8,983 nucleotides of DNA from an uncultured Bacteroidales bacterium. GTDB lineage: Bacteria; Bacteroidota; Bacteroidia; Bacteroidales; Muribaculaceae. The first letter of the stretch is position 1. Each line of letters opens with the position of its first letter. The stretch lies in contig CASBHZ010000106.1 of the NCBI GenBank assembly GCA_949123685.1, positions 1 to 8,983 on the forward strand, given 5' to 3'. Below the pieces are notes generated by a model that worked only from the letters and a program-made list of their open reading frames with translations, had not been told where the DNA came from and ran no database searches. A program made the translations under genes and the position numbers. Positions 1-5,735 of this stretch are shown one piece after another.

Positions 1-300
1 TGTTGAGGCTCAGCGGATTTGGCAGCCAACGGCTTCCAACGGAGAGTCGCGGATCGAAGCCGATGGATACGGATCTATCGGCGAATACGGACAATCAAAA
101 TACGGTTCGTATAGTATCAACATAATCCGCAGCCATCGGCTCCAATCCGCAACTCCAGTCATATGCCGGAAGACATATGAATCCGCGATGAGTTTTTTGA
201 GTGTGATATTATGTGATATCAAAAGATCCGCGTGCCATCCGCCCTATCAGCGTTACACCTGGAACACCGTAAGGTGAGAGGGAATCCGCGATGCTTCAAA
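1..300. other. Unassigned GC-richer segment dense in ATCCGC words
   Basis: No recognisable gene. The plus strand is open without a stop from base 2 to 274, and the minus strand has a 70-codon frame from 222 to 10, but neither product resembles a family I know and they overlap. The hexamer ATCCGC occurs at 125, 145, 181, 226, 237 and 284, and its complement GCGGAT at 13 and 49. The 11-mer AATCCGCGATG is present twice (180-190 and 283-293). A small hairpin TCATATG/CATATGA lies at 160-181. This looks more like degenerate repeat or decayed intergenic DNA than a gene, but a truncated gene entering from the left edge cannot be excluded. Confidence 0.35.
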
Positions 301-519
301 TCTCCTTTGCCTTCTTTTCTTTACCTGTTTATACGAGGGAATTAAATAACAACACATAGTCCATGATTCATTTAAATTGCCTGCAATATGAGTGTCAAAT
401 TGCAATGTTTATGTCTCAATGCTTTGCGACTTGACAGGAACTATCTATTACTTTTAATCTATTTAGCGGAATGGATTTGGAACATGAAACTGAACACCCT
501 AATTATTAAGTAAGAAAAA
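301..519. other. AT-rich intergenic stretch, nothing recognised
   Basis: Low-GC sequence with no open frame of useful length on either strand, no clear terminator hairpin and no TAnnTTTG promoter box that I can tie to a gene. It separates the ATCCGC-rich segment from the broken minus-strand frame that follows. Confidence 0.4.
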
Positions 520-928
520 TTAATGCACATATAAAACGTAGTTATTTTTGAGATGTTTTTGCCGCATAATAAAGGAGCATATAGACATATGCGACTGAAT
601 TACAAGGTAAAAACAGCCAAAATAACAATAATTTATGATATATATGTTCAAGAATAAAAAAGAACTGATGAGATATTCTTGTATTGCCTTGTCGTCTGGG
701 AAAACCTTGGAGGCATCCCATGAACCGCCAAAATTCATATCAAACTCATGGCACAGCCCCCTGCATTGTATTGGTCAAAGAGAAATGAATATTATTTTGA
801 GTCCAAACCTTGACATCTGTTAGATTTCTCACTGATTTAACTTTGCTACATAATTCAATATCCGTCATGCCTGAAAGCATGCGATATTTGACATCACTCC
901 AATATATCTGCTGTTGATTGAAGAAATC
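520..928 (-). pseudogene. Possible broken minus-strand gene of unknown function
   Basis: Two overlapping minus-strand frames read like one protein split by a frameshift. The first runs from 928 (just after a TAA at 931-929) to a TGA at 748-746 and contains segments such as QQQIYWSDVKYRMLSGMTDI and LTDVKVWTQNNIHFSLTN. The second is open from 774 to 520 and contains CHEFDMNFGGSWDASKVFPD. Taking one G out of the five-G run (plus-strand C757-761) joins them as ...TNTMQG-LCHEFDMNFGG..., giving about 135 codons. The part after ISSFLFLN turns hydrophobic and may be read-through beyond the real end. There is no obvious start codon at the upstream edge; the first Met is 17 codons in. It lies 22 bp downstream of the DUF4143 gene on the same strand. 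I recognise no family. It may be a decayed gene or chance coding. Confidence 0.3.
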
Positions 929-950
929 TTAAATTATTTAATTTGTTTTG

Positions 951-2240
951 CTAATCTTTCAGACAGGCAAGAGGAATCACCTTTACGCCATCAGGTCGTG
1001 TGTAGGCTATTGGTCCTCCTGTGATTACCAACATCAATGAAGGTTCTTCCATTACAATCTGCTTTTCTCTTTCATTCATTTTCCTTACAAGATTTCTTAT
1101 TTCAAGGAGATGCTCAGCTCCTTTATCTATTTCCGCTCCCCCGAGCTTGAATTCAATCAAGGCATATCTGCCATCATCAAGATGCAATACGGCATCAGCT
1201 TCAAGGTCATATCTGTCATGATAATACGAAATAGAGCCGAATGATAATTGTGAATATGCGCGTAAATCCCTCATTGCCATACATTCGAATATGAAACCAT
1301 AGGTTTTTAAATCCATTTGTAGACGTTCTGGGGAAAGTCCCAAAGCTGCAACCGCTATAGAAGGATCTGTAAATCCTCTTTTCTTCCCTTTTCTAATTGC
1401 TGTTGCTGACCGAACGGCAGGAGACCACGAGTCGATATCTTGAATAACAAATAACTTTTCCAAAGCTGATACGTAGCTATCGAATGTAGGTTCTGTACAA
1501 CTTTCAGTGACAGCAGCCACATCTTGGATCATTTTCTTTTTCTTTACGAGGGTAGAGATGTTTCTGGCGTAGGTGCGCAGAATCTCTCTTGTTAATTTTT
1601 CGCTCCGGACAACATTGTCTATAGTAGATATGTCGGTCGCACATACGCTTTGAACATAATTCTTGGCAACCAACAGTTTTCCCCTTGAAGATGGAATGGA
1701 TAATGATGCAGGCCATCCTCCTCTACAAGATGCAAAAATCAGTTGTTTTATATCAAGACATGACATTTTGCCATCGATTATAAGATCCGGATTATTGAAA
1801 AGTTCCATTAGAGAAATTTCGCCCGTTGATTCTCGCGATTCCCACAGACTCATAGGAGCCATCTTTATTCTTGCAATCCTTCCGGTGCCCGTATGCAATA
1901 TTTTTGATTGATCAATTGAATTTGATCCGGTAAGTATAAATTGACCTACCTTCTGTCTTGCATCCACAGCACTCCTGACTGCATCCCATAGATTGGGAGC
2001 ATCCTGCCATTCGTCAATAAGTCGAGGAGTAGCTCCTTCTAAAAGAAGTGATGGTTTGGTTGAGGCTGTTGCCAGATAGCCATCACGTGTATCGGGCAAC
2101 TGAAGTTTAAGTTCGCTGGCAGCCTGTTGTTCTGCGGTTGTGGTTTTGCCACACCACTTGGGACCTTCAACGAGTACTGCTCCAAACGCTTCAAGATAAT
2201 CTCGAAGTGTACTGTCTGCTATGCGTGGTAGGTAAGTCAT
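951..2240 (-). CDS. AAA-type ATPase with DUF4143 C-terminal domain
   Basis: A 429-residue protein of the widespread ATP-binding/DUF4143 family, common in gut Bacteroidales. Its cellular role is not established and it is often found in accessory loci. Visible motifs are Walker A GPKWCGKT (residues 26-33), a Walker B-like LIDEWQ (74-79), a sensor-like FILTGSN (101-107), and a C-terminal PD-(D/E)XK-like pattern with D349 in EADAVL and the EFK motif at 363-365. The protein ends PLACLKD, typical of the family. I chose the ATG at 2240 because family members start at about YLPRIAD; the frame extends 25 codons upstream to 2315, but those codons lie almost wholly inside a 330-bp inverted-repeat element and look incidental. 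The promoter lies beyond that element at 2595-2626, so the messenger would carry a long structured leader. No terminator is evident downstream. Confidence in the family is high; the function is unknown. Confidence 0.9.
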   Translation of the reverse strand: MTYLPRIADSTLRDYLEAFGAVLVEGPKWCGKTTTAEQQAASELKLQLPDTRDGYLATASTKPSLLLEGATPRLIDEWQDAPNLWDAVRSAVDARQKVGQFILTGSNSIDQSKILHTGTGRIARIKMAPMSLWESRESTGEISLMELFNNPDLIIDGKMSCLDIKQLIFASCRGGWPASLSIPSSRGKLLVAKNYVQSVCATDISTIDNVVRSEKLTREILRTYARNISTLVKKKKMIQDVAAVTESCTEPTFDSYVSALEKLFVIQDIDSWSPAVRSATAIRKGKKRGFTDPSIAVAALGLSPERLQMDLKTYGFIFECMAMRDLRAYSQLSFGSISYYHDRYDLEADAVLHLDDGRYALIEFKLGGAEIDKGAEHLLEIRNLVRKMNEREKQIVMEEPSLMLVITGGPIAYTRPDGVKVIPLACLKD

Positions 2241-2256
2241 GTCGCTGTGGATATTT

Positions 2257-2586
2257 AGAAGCTGTTTAAAAATAAAAGTTAAATTTGGGGCGGCTATCTT
2301 CGAGTTAAAATTCATTTAAGGCAAAGGAGCATAGCGGGCTATGTGACTGAGCCGAAAATGAATTTTAACTCGAGAGAGCCGGGCAAAAGGTAATTTTTAT
2401 TTATCGACAGGCTTCATTTGTTAAAAAATTAATCAATGCTGTTTTTAAAGTTACTTGAAGTCTCGAAATCTTGGGCATCTTTATCCTTTCGGTTCAGTCA
2501 CATAGCTCGCTATGCTCCTTCTCCTCAAGAAGAAATCTGCGCCAAGCTTGCGACCCCAAATTAACTCTTATTTTTAAACAGCTTCT
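2257..2586. mobile_element. 330-bp MITE-like nested inverted-repeat element
   Basis: The outer arms 2257-2290 and 2554-2586 are inverted copies starting AGAAGCTGTTTAAAAATAA, differing by one substitution and one indel. Inside them a second inverted pair (2324-2357 and 2487-2520, 34 bp, two mismatches) contains GGAGCATAGC and CTATGTGACTGA. A third pair, TCGAGTTAAAATTCAT (2300-2315) and its complement (2358-2373), forms a local hairpin. No protein is encoded, so if mobile it would depend on a transposase elsewhere. I see no clear target-site duplication. It sits between the DUF4143 promoter and start codon and could fold into a long hairpin in the leader RNA. The family is unknown to me. A non-mobile repeat such as a REP/BIME-like unit is the alternative. 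Confidence 0.65.
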
Positions 2587-2594
2587 TAGTATTG

Positions 2595-2626
2595 CAAAGG
2601 TAGTTTAGATTTATTTAAAATACAAC
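2595..2626 (-). promoter_or_regulatory. Bacteroidetes-type promoter for the DUF4143 gene
   Basis: On the minus strand a perfect -7 box TACCTTTG (TAnnTTTG) lies at 2602-2595. A -33 element GTTG at 2626-2623 sits upstream, with 20 bp between its TTG and the -7 box, within the usual spacing for the primary Bacteroidetes sigma factor. The predicted start of transcription, about 2588-2590, falls within a few bases of the inverted-repeat element's edge at 2586. Without that element the leader would be only about 20 nt. Confidence 0.7.
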
Positions 2627-2631
2627 TGTAA

Positions 2632-2692
2632 TTTTTGTTTTTTGTGGTATTGCGTTTTTGTTTTTTGTGGACCAATGCTTTTGTTTTTTGTG
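2632..2692. repeat. Three 23-bp-phased T-rich direct repeats
   Basis: The word TTTTTGTTTTTTGTGG is at 2632-2647 and 2655-2670, with a shorter copy TTTTGTTTTTTGTG at 2679-2692. The internal G recurs at 2637, 2660 and 2683, an exact 23-bp period, while the bases between the copies differ (TATTGCG, ACCAATGC). The array begins 6 bp upstream of the -33 element of the minus-strand DUF4143 promoter. It may be an operator array or A-tract upstream element; this is inference from position. Confidence 0.6.
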
Positions 2693-2721
2693 ATAAACCT
2701 ATCACGAGATTCAGTATTTTT

Positions 2722-2763
2722 GTTTGTATAGGAATATCCCAAATAACTTCCAATCAGCACTCA
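2722..2763. repeat. Repeat R1: GTTTGTAT motif plus 22-bp direct repeat
   Basis: Bases 2742-2763 (AATAACTTCCAATCA, then GCACTCA) match 5546-5567 at 21 of 22 positions in the same orientation. Just to the left, GTTTGTATA followed by GGAATATCCCA (2722-2741) resembles the GTTTGTATTTC...GGATATTCCCA stretch at 5606. R1 lies between the DUF4143 promoter region and the glycosyltransferase gene. Confidence 0.5.
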
Positions 2764-3038
2764 TATGGTGACCGTTTCATTGAATGTGTCTGAGTAAAGA
2801 CTCTAAAAAAGAGACAACATCTGAATTTTAAAGGCTTAACACCCATCCTCATTAAAATTGATTATTATTGAATTATAAAACAAAGCCTAATAACAGGCAA
2901 GTATTGAAAATTAGTTCATAAAAAGTAAAAGCAGTGTTTATTTAAAATTTGAAGCATTTTGAAGAATCGCATGTAATTTTGAAGAATAAATAAATTAAAT
3001 TAATTTTGTGATATCAAGTATTGTGACAAGACACTGTT
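2764..3038. other. AT-rich intergenic DNA with short direct repeats
   Basis: No gene seen. The 12-mer ATTTTGAAGAAT occurs at 2956-2967 and 2976-2987, exactly 20 bp apart, with a partial third copy upstream at 2946-2954. Otherwise it is low-complexity A/T sequence between R1 and the glycosyltransferase promoter region. Confidence 0.4.
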
Positions 3039-3068
3039 TTTGACAATAACAAATGTCGCCTATCCTTA
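3039..3068 (+). promoter_or_regulatory. Weak candidate promoter for the glycosyltransferase gene
   Basis: A TTTG at 3039-3042 is followed after 18 bp by TATCCTTA (3061-3068), which keeps the TA and two of the four TTTG bases of the Bacteroidetes -7 box. The spacing is right and it lies about 45 bp before the start codon, but the -7 match is imperfect. Confidence 0.35.
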
Positions 3069-3112
3069 GCACCACACATCACTATACGACATAGGGAGTA
3101 ATAGATTTCTAT

Positions 3113-3960
3113 ATGAAACAAGCATATTTGATAATTGCGCATAATAATTTTGAACATCTAAAGTGCATGCTCAGCACCCTTGATTGCAAGGATGTCTCTT
3201 TCTACATCTATATTGATGCTAAAAAAGATATTCCGGGATTCATACGCAATTTCAAAAGCACCAATCCCATGACAATCCTCCACGAGCGCATTATTAATTG
3301 GGGTAACCAGTCTCAGGTGCTCGCTGAAATGGATTTGTTCGAAAAGGCATTTGAAGATTCCGAAATTGAATGGTTTCATCTGATATCAGGCTCCGATTTT
3401 CCGATTAAACCTGTCGAAGAGATTAATATGTTTTTCGAATTATCTAAGGATGTTGATTGCTTCATGGAAACAGAACCTTTGCCCAAACATCTTGAATATA
3501 GAATGACACTTTATCATTTCTATGTAAAGCGCCCAACTTCACATAAACCAAAAACATCTTACAATACACAATCAGTAAGTCTCTGTCGCTGCAATGTAAG
3601 TTTGGTGTAAAGAGACCCCATCCGGAAGGATTGCCTTTCATGTATGGATCAAATTGGGTAGATTTACGACGCCGTGCAGTTCAAATATTACTTCAAAAGC
3701 GAACAGAAATCATTCGATATACAAAACACTCCTCGTGCTCAGACGAAGTATATAAACAAACATTCCTGCAAAATTGTGGATTATGTATAGTGTCAGACAA
3801 TCTGAGATATATCGATTGGAGCGCCCGACAACCTTCTCCGAAATCACTGATGATTAATGATCTCAGCTCTATTATTACATCCGGAAAACTATTTGCCCGT
3901 AAATTCGACTCCCCTGAGTCAGCGTTTTTGATACAACAGATCCTACAACACACAGTATAA
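3113..3960 (+). pseudogene. Frameshifted GT14 (core-2/I-branching type) glycosyltransferase
   Basis: The 'Branch' family transfers sugars such as N-acetylglucosamine in glycan synthesis; bacterial members act on surface polysaccharide. The N-terminal part (3113-3610) has the family opening MKQAYLIIAHNN, then YIYIDAK, INWGNQSQVLAE and FHLISGSDFPIK. It shifts frame and stops at 3608-3610. The next frame continues the family: PEGLPFMYGSNWVDLRRRAV, CSDEVYKQTFLQN, LRYIDW and SGKLFARKFD, stopping at 3958-3960. Restoring one A to the five-A run at 3550-3554 joins them as HKP-KNILQYT and gives 282 residues, close to normal family length. No transmembrane segment is seen and no other polysaccharide gene is nearby. 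It could be a recent pseudogene, a phase-variable A tract, or an assembly error. Confidence 0.85.
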
Positions 3961-4100
3961 GATTTGACAATGATTTAAGGGCTTCAATATCGGTCTCGCC
4001 ATCCTCGCTCGGGAAAATAGTTGGTTGTCGCTTGTTCGAGTATTTTATCAGAATTCAGTAGTTTAGTGACATATTCGGCAATGTAAGCACCCCATTTTAT
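3961..4100. other. Intergenic tail after the glycosyltransferase
   Basis: No gene and no convincing Rho-independent terminator were found between the glycosyltransferase stop and the R2 repeat. Confidence 0.35.
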
Positions 4101-4240
4101 GTTTGTATTTCGTCTATATTTGCACATATCAGAGTATGGACTGAAATTTATACAAACTAATTCAAATTAATCTCTCCCAAAATTGATTTCTGTACTTTTA
4201 TACAAACAAATTTTGCCATCTGAGGCGATAAAACGCCAGT
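4101..4240. repeat. Repeat R2: diverged copy of a ~135-bp repeat
   Basis: Aligned by eye with 5606-5735 in the same orientation. Shared blocks in order are GTTTGTATTTC, CACATATC, GACTGA, ATACAAAC, a CTCC(C)AAAA stretch, ACAAAC and GATAAAACGCC versus CTATAAAACACC. Identity is moderate, roughly two thirds by eye, with a few gaps. TATACAAACAAA-type words recur in both copies. R2 lies beyond the 3' end of the ORF6N gene, and its partner lies beyond the 5' end. A TATATTTG box (4115-4122) occurs in R2 but has no suitable gene downstream. Confidence 0.5.
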
Positions 4241-4308
4241 CAAGAATATTCATCTACAAATTTTTATAGATTGATTGCAGTCCTCAAATTTGCATATCCC
4301 AGGAAACT

Positions 4309-4372
4309 CAATCATATTTGCACTGACAAAACGGTTGCAAATGCAACCGTTTTGTCAGTGCAAATATGATTG
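4309..4372. repeat. 64-bp palindrome with perfect 31-bp arms
   Basis: Left arm 4309-4339 begins CAATCATATTTGCACTGACA and right arm 4342-4372 is its exact complement, with only AA between. The core is GGTTGCA-AA-TGCAACC (4333-4348). There is no T tract, so it is not an ordinary Rho-independent terminator. It lies about 140 bp beyond the ORF6N gene's terminator. It could extrude a cruciform, bind a dimeric protein or be a small mobile palindrome. Its core resembles two palindromes inside the ORF6N gene. Confidence 0.85.
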
Positions 4373-4511
4373 TCAATTGATCATGGTTACAGAAAGCATT
4401 ACCTGTATATGACCTCAACCTGATTCCATATTGAATTATATATAACCAAATTTCGATGTTTTTTGGCACTCCCAGCCAGAATTACTATTCCAAAACTTAG
4501 GTACGGACATG
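4373..4511. other. AT-rich intergenic DNA, no gene seen
   Basis: No coding frame or RNA gene recognised. A 13-bp word TTGAATTATATAT occurs at 4431-4443 and again at 4542-4554, flanking the terminator hairpin; this may be chance in AT-rich sequence. Confidence 0.35.
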
Positions 4512-4537
4512 AAAAAAGGAGGCTCAAAACCTCCTTT
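4512..4537 (-). terminator. Rho-independent terminator of the ORF6N gene
   Basis: Minus-strand stem AAAGGAGG / CCTCCTTT (arms 4530-4537 and 4515-4522) with a 7-nt loop, followed by a run of six T (complement of A4512-4517). It starts about 40 nt after the ORF6N stop codon. Confidence 0.75.
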
Positions 4538-4578
4538 AAAGTTGAATTATATATTTATCGCTATTGCATAGCCGTAAT

Positions 4579-5499
4579 TTAGAGTTTTGACAATAGTTCT
4601 GAGCCTGTCATGACATCCATTTTGGAAAATGCAAACAGTTTCTTGCCAAGGTCTTTGAGGGAATGTCCGATATGATAGACTTCTTCATCAATTATCAGGA
4701 AGCGGTCGTGAGCCTTGTTGTAAGCGTGTAAAGTCACGCCAGGATATTGTCGGTTGTGCCGCTCAACATCCTGACGGAGCTGATCAGAAATCCTGCCATC
4801 GTAAATAACCACAGTCACACCAGAATTCCGTTTTGATAATTGAACAAGTACAGAATCATCAATATAGCTGTCGATAACCACTATGCGTTTTTTAGCCTTG
4901 CGAATCAAATCAGCAACAAAGGCATATGCGTCAAAAATTTGACCGTCGAAGAAAATGCCCTGTGTTGGTTCTTTGGGTTCATTAAGGCGATCAAGAATTG
5001 CATCGACCTTTTCATCAGTCTTCAACTGCTTCATCTCAATACGTTCCATCCTTTGGAAAATTGAGGCATTATTCATCAGGAAATTTCGCATAGCCACGAA
5101 AGCATCGATTATACGGATGCTTGTATATACGGCAGTTTCGCTTTTCAATACGGCAGAAAGCATAGCGACTCCCTGCTCGGTAAATGCGAAAGGATTAACT
5201 GATGAGTGTTTGAGTCCATTGAACCGGTCGCAATTTGCGACCAGTTCATCTTTCTCTTGATTTGAGAGCTGAAATCTAAAATGCTCCGGGAAACGCTCAA
5301 CATTTCTTCTTACCTGCTCATTAAGACGTTTGGTTTCAACTCCATACAATTCTGCTAAATCCCGGTCAATCATTACCTGTTTGCCTCTCAAGGTAAGGAT
5401 ACGGTTTTCTATCGGCATTGCCAACTGGTCACAATATGTGACCGGTTCCTTGTTCGGTGTATTTTGTATTGATAAATTGTTTTCTTGTGTAGCTTCCAT
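4579..5499 (-). CDS. ORF6N domain DNA-binding protein with PLD-like C-terminus
   Basis: A 306-residue protein if started at the ATG at 5499. The ORF6N domain (about residues 28-115) shows IENRILTLRGKQVMIDRDLA, ELYGVETKRLNEQVRRNVER and later PFAFTEQGVAMLSAVL. ORF6N is a phage-related DNA-binding domain frequent in Bacteroidales accessory DNA. A short coiled-coil-like linker (RMERIEMKQLKTDEKVDAIL) leads to a C-terminal half with VVIDSYIDD and HDRFLIID (264-271). This matches the H-x-K-x4-D pattern of the PLD superfamily except that Arg replaces Lys, so catalysis is doubtful. An in-frame TTG at 5505 is unlikely as the start. An ATG at 5418, beginning MPIENRI, also suits the domain boundary and would leave a normal leader. 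Two near-identical 17-bp palindromes lie within the gene. The cellular role is unknown; regulation of its own or phage-related genes is plausible. Confidence 0.85.
   Translation of the reverse strand: MEATQENNLSIQNTPNKEPVTYCDQLAMPIENRILTLRGKQVMIDRDLAELYGVETKRLNEQVRRNVERFPEHFRFQLSNQEKDELVANCDRFNGLKHSSVNPFAFTEQGVAMLSAVLKSETAVYTSIRIIDAFVAMRNFLMNNASIFQRMERIEMKQLKTDEKVDAILDRLNEPKEPTQGIFFDGQIFDAYAFVADLIRKAKKRIVVIDSYIDDSVLVQLSKRNSGVTVVIYDGRISDQLRQDVERHNRQYPGVTLHAYNKAHDRFLIIDEEVYHIGHSLKDLGKKLFAFSKMDVMTGSELLSKL
5226..5242. repeat. Palindrome B inside the ORF6N gene
   Basis: GGTCGCA-ATT-TGCGACC is a perfect 7-bp inverted repeat. It encodes part of the motif ELVANCDRF on the minus strand. With its flanks it matches palindrome A at 22 of 26 positions when one of them is inverted. 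Confidence 0.7.
5427..5443. promoter_or_regulatory. Palindrome A near the ORF6N gene start, possible operator
   Basis: GGTCACA-ATA-TGTGACC is a perfect 7-bp inverted repeat. It encodes EPVTYCDQL if translation starts at 5499, or lies 8 nt before the start codon if translation begins at ATG 5418. The second copy is 201 bp further into the gene. Function as an operator or leader hairpin is inference. Confidence 0.45.
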
Positions 5500-5502
5500 A
5501 TG

Positions 5503-5510
5503 CAAAGGTA
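5503..5510 (-). promoter_or_regulatory. -7 promoter box of the ORF6N gene
   Basis: Minus-strand TACCTTTG matches the Bacteroidetes -7 consensus TAnnTTTG exactly and is the same octamer as in the DUF4143 promoter. No TTTG is seen at the expected -33 position. The box ends 3 nt before the ATG at 5499, implying a leaderless transcript from that ATG or translation from ATG 5418. Confidence 0.55.
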
Positions 5511-5545
5511 TCTAATATTTCTGAAATATAAGGCTACATATGAGC

Positions 5546-5587
5546 AATAACTTCCAATCACCACTCAGGCTGCGTCGATTGGAAGTT
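5546..5587. repeat. 22-bp direct repeat copy and 11-bp-arm hairpin (left part of R3)
   Basis: Bases 5546-5567 repeat 2742-2763 at 21 of 22 positions. AACTTCCAATC (5549-5559) is mirrored by GATTGGAAGTT (5577-5587) across a 17-nt loop, so this copy has a fold-back not seen at R1. Confidence 0.6.
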
Positions 5588-5605
5588 GAAAACAGTCGTC
5601 TATTC

Positions 5606-5735
5606 GTTTGTATTTCCGGATATTCCCACATATCTGATTACCGACTGATTTATATACAAACAAATCCGGTTATTCCTCCAAAAAATCGGATTTTAGCCAA
5701 ACAAACCACACTATTTAGGGCTATAAAACACCAAT
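5606..5735. repeat. Repeat R3: second copy of the ~135-bp repeat
   Basis: Diverged copy of 4101-4240 in the same orientation, sharing GTTTGTATTTC, CACATATC, GACTGA, ATACAAAC and TATAAAACACC-type blocks in order. Together with R2 it brackets the ORF6N gene. Confidence 0.5.

Noticed and set aside
635..823. Plus-strand 62-codon frame
   Set aside because: It overlaps the more protein-like minus-strand frames, has no promoter or leader signal and no family resemblance.
2241..2315. 25-codon N-terminal extension of the DUF4143 protein
   Set aside because: It is encoded almost entirely by the inverted-repeat element, and the family's normal start coincides with the ATG at 2240.
2632..2692. Three-copy repeat as a CRISPR array
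   Set aside because: Spacers are only 7-8 bp and repeats are T-rich and unstructured, with no cas genes.
4115..4122. TATATTTG as an active plus-strand promoter
   Set aside because: No plus-strand gene follows within a reasonable distance, and the nearest upstream TTTG is only 9 bp away.
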